Assembly (NCBI GenBank): GCA_011009095.1
Contig: VTPC01005422.1
Span: forward strand, 1 to 64,000
Length of the DNA stretch: 64,000 nt
Direction: 5' to 3'
Origin: Ignelater luminosus
Lineage: Eukaryota > Arthropoda > Insecta > Coleoptera > Elateridae
The position numbers and the translations under genes are program-made. The notes beneath the pieces were generated by a model, which saw nothing but the letters and a program-made list of their open reading frames with translations, was not told where the DNA came from and did not search any database. Positions 57,619-64,000 of this stretch are shown here, piece after piece. Each line of letters begins with the position of its first letter. The first letter of the stretch is position 1.

Positions 57619-57703
57619 GCAAGCATTGACTATCGTACCTTCAGACGATCGTTTCGTCCTTGTTTGGACTCATCAGTGGAGGATAATGAAAGTCAATGCT
57701 TGC
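57619..57703 (-). ncRNA. Hammerhead ribozyme, type I
   Basis: A small self-cleaving RNA. On the minus strand an outer stem I of 13 perfect pairs (GCAAGCATTGACT with AGTCAATGCTTGC; plus 57619-57631 and 57691-57703) encloses the core CTGATGA (57676-57670), stem II GTCC/GGAC with loop AAACAA (57669-57656), GAA (57655-57653), a 3-bp stem III ACG/CGT with a 2-base AT loop (57652-57645) and the cleavage triplet GTC. All invariant core bases are present, including the A-T pair after GAA and C at the cleavage position. Cleavage is predicted between 57644 and 57643. Both ends lie in stem I, making it type I, and the very short stem III is the form known from Penelope-like retroelements, Schistosoma satellites and retrozymes. 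No Penelope protein was seen nearby. A satellite-like array begins about 140 bases away. Confidence 0.9.
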
Positions 57704-58026
57704 CCGCTTCATGCTGGTTATATACAAATCAGCTACAACATTAGCAGCATGAAAATATTGAGGCGCCTGGACCGATTTCACTACATTTCAACTGGGGTAC
57801 AGGATTTAAATCTTGAAAGGTCACAAGGTACCTGAGAGGTATGTAGCGCCTCACGACTTTCTTCTCTTGGTGGCATCAAGTAAGATTTCTAGACTAATTA
57901 TGCGGTTTTTATTCGCATACAGGGTATGAACCTAGAAAGGTTATAGGTCATACAAACGGTCAATGGTCAATTTAGGTAGGGAAAGTTCTACACTTCATGA
58001 GCAGCTAGTGGCAGTTTTTTCTTTCC

Positions 58027-58027
<1 letters not shown>
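57704..58027. other. Flank of the ribozyme, no recognised gene
   Basis: It could belong to the element that carries the ribozyme, but no retroelement protein motif is visible. Confidence 0.4.

Positions 58028-58060
<33 letters not shown>
58028..58060. repeat. (TTA)n microsatellite
   Basis: About eleven uninterrupted copies of TTA/ATT. Confidence 0.95.
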
Positions 58061-58370
58061 GAACCTAGGACCTGTCTAATACATCAAACACACTGCAGCT
58101 ATAAAGGTTTATGGTGCTTCCCCAGTTAGTTTTAGCTCTACTCTAGCAACCTTATATCGTAAATCAGACGACACAGGTTTTTAGTCAAGTAGGGACTAAA
58201 ATTCTTCGATTCCATTGTCGCAAACCTGAATAGTTTGAATCTTTGACGAGACAGCGTCTCGCACTAACATAAGATAATATATTCCACCGTTTCGGTGTAT
58301 TCAACTGTGATTTTTAGCTAAATTCTGCTTATTACATAGAATTCCTCAGTTCTTTTTGTAAACGGTCCAT

Positions 58371-59345
58371 CTACGAATAACCTCCCTTGCCTGTTTCTGA
58401 GATAATCAGCCCAGACTTGGCTTTGTTGTTCTTTGATTCAGCTTCTATTAGGAAAGACTTGGTATTCCTTAGAGGTGGCTCTGGTTCAAAGAATAAGTTT
58501 TTCGATACCAATTTATCTAAACGATCGACTTCTCCGACCCAATTCAGTTTGATTGTATTTTGGTCTGCTAGGATACACCGTGCGCGACGGCATTCCATTA
58601 CAAGTTTCGATGTGAGTTCTATCTCCTGAAGATGCTTGAGTGTCTGGGTGTATGTAAATTCATTTGTTTCCATATTTAATTCCTTCTCAGGTTTTCTTAG
58701 TATTACATATACTTACTTCTGTCTGAAAGACTTTGACATATTTACCGGGGGAGAATCACAGCTCCAGCTTCGGTTCCATACCATGTATTCCTGAATCCGT
58801 GCCTTCTAAGGTCTTTGGTCCGTTTCTAAACCAGATCAGATTATAGGATGGCATTTGTTCAGTATGCTTCCAGATTTCTCTCTCAATAATAATTTGGAAT
58901 TTTTTATTTCTATTTGTTACCGATATAACATAGTCTGGCCACACGTCGAATTGGAGGATTGCCTATCCCTTCCCAGATTGAGTAGTGGCCTAAGTTTGTA
59001 GTTCTCAGGCTTCTTGCATTCTGGAATTTATGAGGAGCTTTCCTTGCTTCTCTTTGTATCACAAAATCTCGTGGACAAAGATTCAGCAGGATCTCCACTG
59101 CTACTGTAGGAGTCGTGTTCACAGCTCCTGTTATTTTTATTTTTGAATCTTGGACAGTTAGATTTTGGTGTTTGTTGTACAGCTAATGTATAATTCTAGG
59201 TTTGAGTCCCCAGGTATTTCCCTATACCATTACCATCATTAAGATGATCGACGCTTGTTTCGCTAGTTTGACAATGTATTGGTTTCATATACGTTTGGAG
59301 TCCAGGATCGCTTCAAAATACTTGACTTCCTTCGTCATTGTCAGT
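58371..59345 (-). pseudogene. RNase H-bearing LINE relic (RT thumb, connection, RNase H)
   Basis: Minus strand, in order: FYNEELTMTKEVKYFEAILDSK (about 59343-59280, in pieces; the VKYLGV-LD block), GNTWGLKPRIIH-LYN (about 59220-59175), MNTTPTVAVEILLNLCPRDF and QREARKA (59122-59040; the R-TPT-ALE-LL block), then the RNase H domain LIWFRNGPKT-EGTDSGIHG (within 58944-58756; TDGSKT changed to RNGPKT), SPGKYVKVFQTEVS (about 58755-58710) and LTSKLVMECRRARCIL, IKLNWVGEVDRLDKLVSK (58673-58371; WVPGH changed to WVGEV). The RNase H active-site Asp and His are both lost. It belongs to an R1/I-type lineage and may be the 3' half of the same family as fragments A-D. Confidence 0.75.
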
Positions 59346-59384
59346 TCTTCATTATAAAAATGGTTGGTGGACAACTAGGCAAAC

Positions 59385-59660
59385 CGATCGATTCTAGGCA
59401 ATCATGATTCAGTAATATTTATTAGTTTCGTCTTTAGAGTACCAGAACTTTGGGATTTGTAGGGCGGGTAGTCCACCGTGTGACGTACAACACCCATAAA
59501 AATTGCAAACCGGTTGACTATAGGCAGTTATGATTCCACAATATTTGTTAATTTTGCATATTTCGAATATGAAAACTTCAACCTTCGAAAATCGATGCTT
59601 TGCATGGATGTCCATCAGAGATTTTTGTAGGATGTGTAGTTCAGTTTGAGGCTTACAACA
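59385..59660. repeat. Two imperfect direct repeats
   Basis: GATTCTAGGCAATCATGATTC (59390) recurs as GACTATAGGCAGTTATGATTC (59516), and GGGATTTGTAGGGCGGGTAG (59453) as AGATTTTTGTAGGATGTGTAG (59621). The spacing differs (126 and 168 bases), so indels separate the units. Confidence 0.6.
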
Positions 59661-61905
59661 TATATAAACACAGTTGGAGGGGAATCACGCAAAGGTTTGG
59701 CCTGGGGAAGTGATGTTATCGTGTACCTTCCTTTTGCTCTTACATGTAATTTTAGGAATAAAAGAGTAGTCAGATAAATAATGACACCCTGTACACATTG
59801 AAAACTTCCTAACTCAAGAAAACGAAATTAATTTTTACTTAGTAATTTTCAAAATTAGAACGTTGTTTTCTATCTTCCTCTCCTGTTCATATTTCCATTA
59901 TCTAAAGATTTATTTAATGCTTAGCCCTCCAAAAAATATAAAATTTGAATTTCAATATTTCTTCAAGCTGTTACGGCTTAAACCGTGAAGGAAAACAATC
60001 TTATTAGGAAATGCGATTTCTAACCGACACGAAACGACGCTGTTGTAGCTGTTCTACCATAATAAAGTAATTTTCACTATTTTAAGATTCTACAGTATAA
60101 AAGAGGGAGAAGAATCGTTTACTACAAGTCCAGAAATTAATTAAAATGTATTTTTATTAAATACTGTTCAGTGAACAGCATTAAAGCGATTTAATATTAT
60201 TAAACAAAATAAAACTTCCAGTCTTCGTTTCAGTTTATCAAGAAAAAGTAATTTGTGTTCTGATTAGAATTTCATTCGATAAAATTGAATTATAAAATTA
60301 CAATTTAAAATGTTCAATTTATTTTTTAGTATTCTGCATGGCGTGCTTTCTTCTACTATTATTTTACATAATACATTTTCAATTCCAACTGTTTAATTTA
60401 AATAAAATATAAAATAATAGCTGGGTTTATTTTATGCGCGAAGCAACTTTTCCAGTAAAGTGAGTATAAAAATACTCTAGGACGTTAAAATTGCAGTCCT
60501 TGTATGAAATTAGTCCCAAATGCTTTTACTTCATATTTATGAATAACAAGAGCTTATATTTTGCTTCGTTTAAAAGATGACAAAAGAGCGTAAGGCTATA
60601 AAATTTCCATCTTTTGCGTTTATGCTTTTGTAATTTATTATAAAGACAAGGGCAAGCAAAAAATGTCCGAATTTCAAACTACATTTTGTATTCAATAATA
60701 ATTTCTTAATATTATATCAAAGTCAAAAAAAGTTTCCTAAAAATCTGTCAAGCTAAATTTATTTACACACAACTTGGAACGATTTCCCTCAGGCACATTT
60801 ATAGAGATGATGAATACATTCACGTAAATTTAAGAGAACATAGAATGTAGGAAACGTATAATAATTTATTCATAGGCATTATTTGCGTTTTTATTGGAAA
60901 TAATTATTTTAATGGCCCAGATTTATCTTACTCCCAGTTTATAATTAATCAGGTGTGCTGCCCACGTTACTTTAGGTTATAACTACATTGCGGGGTTGCC
61001 CTTTTAACCACATATGGAGGATCTGTCTGGATTTAATTTCGTGTACATAAGTTTTGTTAGAAATGAACCGCGTGATGAGCTTTATTATCAGTGGCAGTAC
61101 TTCAAGTCGAGTAGCTACATGCAATTTATACTTTGTTTAAAAGTCGATTATTATTAATAACAACACTCTCCATTGATATTATCACAAACATAAAGTATTA
61201 TCAGATCACGTTGTATCGTTACATGCATTATTATTTATAATAATTTTGAAAACAAAGAATCATATAATCTCTATAAATAACTAATTATTTCGTCTAATAA
61301 AAAATTAAAACAATAAGTGCACACAAGTTACATATTTAAATAAGTAAGAAAATAATATTTTGTTTCGTTTTTCCTTACCGACCTATTGCCTGTGCATTTA
61401 GTCAAAAAGCCAAACTCTTTTTATGTCTCAAATATTGGTTTAGATGTCGACGAACACGTCAATCCTGATTATATTGCAATTGAGGGTTCTTTGAAACCTG
61501 TTGATCCATTTTATTCCATAAAATATTTGTAGGTTAGTATTTTTGTGGAACTTGGGAAATGTTTGCAGTGGGGAAAATTAAATTCTAATCTGTCTGGATT
61601 GGTGATAAAAATTTTATTTTGACATCAAAATTTATATTTACTACAATATACAGCGGGTCTAAACGGCACTAGACTTTTTTATATTCATGTTTTCATATTC
61701 TTTTCGTATTTGGTTTTCTCTGTAAAATAATCGAATTTGGGAAAAATTTTAGAATGGTCCAATAGATTTGAAAGTTTTTTCAAAAAATAACCCCAATAAA
61801 AATATTCTGAAGTTACTCACATTCATGCTGACATTTAATTACTATTCCTGAATTTTTTAACTAATGTTGTCGTTGGTATGAGTCACTTAGGTCATATTTA
61901 CAACT
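59661..61905. other. AT-rich stretch without recognised genes
   Basis: No supported feature on either strand. Confidence 0.5.
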
Positions 61906-61909
61906 AAAA

Positions 61910-61937
61910 GATCTAGGGTTTCTCTGGAGGATGTAAA
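61910..61937. repeat. 27-bp direct repeat, copy 1
   Basis: AGATCTAGGGTTTCTCTGG followed by AGGATGTA. It recurs at 63962-63989 with one change. The mariner and G+C-rich copy E lie between. Confidence 0.7.
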
Positions 61938-61972
61938 TATTGCATGAGTCAAAGGTGTTATGCTACCATTTA

Positions 61973-62934
61973 CGAGGTGTGACAATTTAATTTCCGGAAT
62001 GCACCTTTAAAAAATATACACTAGTGGCAACTGTCTCCTTCAAAGTGTCCGGAAGAAGTCTTGGAACTCATTTTCTGCAATACTGTTGAGTACCTGTCGC
62101 ACATTCTGTTGTATATCAGTACATCAGAAAATGTTCGTCTTTTCAGCTCCGTTTTTAATTTCTGGAATAGCCAGAAGTCACACGGAGCTAAGTAAGGTGA
62201 ATAGGCAGGATGATGTCATTGGGTAATCGCTTTCTTGGCCAGAAAACCTTTCACAGTAAGCACATTGTTGTGATTAATAATCCACTTGTCAAGCCAAAGT
62301 TCGGGTCTTTTTCTTCAAACAGAATCTCGTAAGCTTTCATTACTTCTAAATAGCGTTGTTGATTGATTTTTTGTCCCTGCTCAATAAGGTCTTGGTGGAC
62401 TATTCTCCTGCGATCAAAAAAACACACAAGTATGGTCTTAAAGTGTGACCGCGACATGCGTGCCTTTGTAGGGCATGGTGCACACGCAGATATCCATTTC
62501 ATGCTGTGACGTTTTGTTTTTGGATCATACTGGAAGCACCACGTTTCATCACCTGTAATTACTCTTGGAAACAGGTGCGTATCTGCAGAAATTCTTTTGA
62601 TAATTAGCTTAATTGTTTCTCGATTAATCTGCAATTCTTCAGTTATCAACCTCACACTTAATGCTGTATAAGACAGAATGCAGCACTTGCAACAGCTGTA
62701 GCGTTTAAGTGGCGCTTTTTCCGATTTTCACACAAATTTTGATAGGTTGCTCTAAATTCTGAACACTCATTTTACGCGAAAGTGTGCACGCAGTCATGTA
62801 TTGTCTCTGGTATCTTTAAATTTACGCACGTATTAGATAAAGCATGTTTAAACACGACTATTCAAGTTACTTCGATGAATGTACTTCACGGACGACACTA
62901 AGGGTCGTTCCGGGAATTAAATAGTCACATCACC
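61973..62934 (-). mobile_element. Mariner element with both terminal inverted repeats
   Basis: The left end CGAGGTGTGACAATTTAATT then TCCGGAA, and the right end (inverse) GGTGATGTGACTATTTAATT then CCCGGAA, match over about 28 bases. TA lies outside each end (61971-61972 and 62935-62936). At 962 bp it is shorter than the usual 1.3 kb because of internal deletion. Confidence 0.8.
62050..62770 (-). pseudogene. Mariner (DD34D) transposase, internally deleted
   Basis: Transposase of the element above. The start is probably the ATG at 62770-62768 (MSVQNLEQ), then IKICVKIGKSAT-TLQLLQ in a decayed first HTH. Next the frame 62655-62251 has VRLITEELQINRETIKLI (second HTH), a deletion, VITGDETWCFQYDPKTKRHSM (first catalytic Asp kept), KARMSRSHFKTILVCFFD and QGQKINQQRYLEV. 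Then after a shift come DKWIINHNNVL (HHDNAPAH with the second Asp changed to Asn), SPYLAPCDFWLFQKLKTEL (third Asp kept) and NEFQDFF near the end. The order is that of mariner/SETMAR transposases. The changed Asp, deletions and frameshifts make it inactive. Confidence 0.88.
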
Positions 62935-62940
62935 TAAAGC

Positions 62941-63066
62941 CTTGCATGGCCCGAAATTTTCAGGCGCGGTCATCCCGACTAGGAGTAAACTTGACGCGTT
63001 CCGAAATAAAAGCGATAACTTTTTGATCAGCCGGAAAAGCCTGACAGAGCCGGCAAATTTGGGGTG
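62941..63066 (+). mobile_element. G+C-rich 9-bp-unit element, copy E (short)
   Basis: It begins TTGCATGGCCCGAAATTTTC, continues CTTGACGCGTTCCGAAATAA, GCGATAACTTTTTGATCAGC and a few 9-bp units (CGGAAAAGCCTGACAGAGCCG), and ends near 63066. It has the left end of the family and starts only a few bases from the right end of the mariner. Confidence 0.65.
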
Positions 63067-63299
63067 ATTTAATTTACTTTTGTTTATGTTGACTCCTTGT
63101 TTCAACTGCTACAAGCTCCTCTGTAATATTTTCAGTTTTTTCTGTTAACAGTGTCCCAAAAACATCTGCACCTAACAACTGGTGATACGGTTTCCGTGAC
63201 CCCCAACAATAAATTCTTTTTCATCATTAATTCAAATGTAACTGGCACAAATTATTAATTAAATTCGACAAACCCCATGTAATGTATTCGTGACTAACT
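63067..63299. other. Unassigned
   Basis: No supported feature. Confidence 0.35.
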
Positions 63300-63620
63300 C
63301 TGTTAAAAAAGTTGATGGAGGGTGTAATAACCGACTGTATTTTAGTCAATTATAATAAAATAAAAGCTTGATTTAACAAACCTGTATTTAAACTTCAGAC
63401 ATACAAAACGTATCAAAACAAACTAAACTAATTCAAACAACTGTTTCCTAGGTTATAGTACATTACAGAGGGCGAAGTCCGACTTTGGGCTACAAGAGGT
63501 GATTCGTGACTCGTGTTTGCCATAGCTTTCTTATGAAGGTTAATAGACGGCGAAGCCCACTTTGAACCATCTGTGCGAGGGCGTAGCCCAAGTTATATCG
63601 TTAACGAAGTAGGTTAATGG
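63300..63620. repeat. Satellite-like units related to the 57-kb array
   Basis: CTCTGTTAAAAAAGTTGATGGAGGG (63298 on; key part GTTGATGGAGGGTG), GAGGGCGAAGTCCGAC (63467), TATGAAGGTTAATAGACGGC-GAAGCCCA (about 63532-63562), GCGAGGGCGTAGCCCAAG (63577) and GTAGGTTAATGGAG (about 63609) are diverged units of the array at 56950-57480. Confidence 0.7.
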
Positions 63621-63961
63621 AGTACGAACACTGTGCCGTGCTCTCATCTACTAGGTCGTTTAAGAAAGCCTTCTTCCGTGTCAGGCTCTAACTTGTAAAG
63701 ACGTTGAACGGTCCTTATTTTCGCTGTCCTAGTAGCAACGTGAATTTATAGAAATTAGTTCAATTATTTTTCCTAATTTCCAATTAGTCTTCTTTACATT
63801 GTCTTCACCAATACAAACTACTTCTTTTCATCTTCAGTTTGTTTGTTGGTTTCTGGCCATTTTGTATCAGTTCCGCTCTTCTGAAATGGCTGAGAATATC
63901 ATCTATTAGTTTTTGCCAATATCCAAAAGATCTGACGATATAACTTCTATTAATATTATTC
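63621..63961. other. Unassigned right-hand flank
   Basis: No supported feature. Confidence 0.35.
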
Positions 63962-63989
63962 AGATCTGGGGTTTCTCTGGAGGATGTAT
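63962..63989. repeat. 27-bp direct repeat, copy 2
   Basis: AGATCTGGGGTTTCTCTGG followed by AGGATGTA, the partner of 61910-61937. The window ends 11 bases later, so a longer repeat may continue outside. Confidence 0.7.
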
Positions 63990-64000
63990 CGCTTATAAAT

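Noticed and set aside
57617..57835. Plus-strand 72-codon frame
   Set aside because: It is the complement of the hammerhead ribozyme and shows no protein motif.
1..64000. CRISPR arrays, operons, bacterial promoters
   Set aside because: Composition, element types and lack of gene density indicate a eukaryotic nuclear genome. No array of regularly spaced identical repeats was seen.

Overview
The window looks like a stretch of arthropod, most probably insect, nuclear genome. It is AT-rich, roughly one third G+C by eye, and contains no intact host gene that I can recognise. What can be recognised is a dense graveyard of transposable elements and tandem or dispersed repeats set in long AT-rich stretches with no coding signal. 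The mix of families (DD41D and mariner transposases, pogo, Maverick/Polinton DNA polymerase B, BEL/Pao, jockey-like and RNase H-bearing LINEs) fits an insect, and several decayed proteins resemble families I know from beetle genomes, so a beetle is my guess. That last step is inference.

Layout. 0-1 kb: 3' part of a DD41D Tc1/mariner-superfamily transposase running in from the left edge. 2.6-7 kb: three diverged tandem or dispersed repeat blocks (about 80 bp, 250-285 bp and about 285 bp units). 8-10.5 kb: two heavily mutated minus-strand ORF relics, one of an insect repeat protein with VVDGGFLL and FDGY motifs and one of a Tc1/mariner-like transposase. 11.6 kb: a tRNA-like head. 13.7-15.4 kb: a 5'-truncated jockey-like LINE. 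16.3-16.9 kb: a 537-bp MITE with TAA target duplications. 17.6-19.2 kb: a direct duplication flanking a G+C-rich element built of 9-bp units. 19.5-20.5 kb: a LINE relic with RNase H. 20.5-21.7 kb: a long LTR with internal tandem repeats and a tRNA-Lys-type primer site. 22.2-23.4 kb: a decayed DDE-type insect transposon protein. 24.5-25.5 kb: a Maverick/Polinton PolB relic. 25.5-26.5 kb: alternating minisatellite and G+C-rich element copies. 32.2 kb: a 259-bp TA-flanked MITE. 34-37.6 kb: BEL RNase H, pogo transposase and jockey-like RT relics. 44.4-44.9 kb: a 542-bp near-palindrome with tRNA-like arms. 48.7-56 kb: four fragments of one LINE endonuclease region, another G+C-rich element and a BEL integrase. 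57-57.7 kb: a satellite-like array next to a complete hammerhead ribozyme on the minus strand. 58.4-59.3 kb: LINE RT/RNase H. 62-63 kb: a full-length but internally deleted mariner beside a further G+C-rich element copy.

The most interesting items are the hammerhead ribozyme (57619-57703, minus strand, with every core nucleotide present), the dispersed G+C-rich element family made of 9-bp units (five copies in the window, two end types that look like short inverted repeats), the long palindrome carrying tRNA-like sequences in both arms, and the satellite-like monomers with a GGGCnnAGCCC core. Nothing here works as an operon or pathway. The pieces are independent insertions and duplications, most of them dead.
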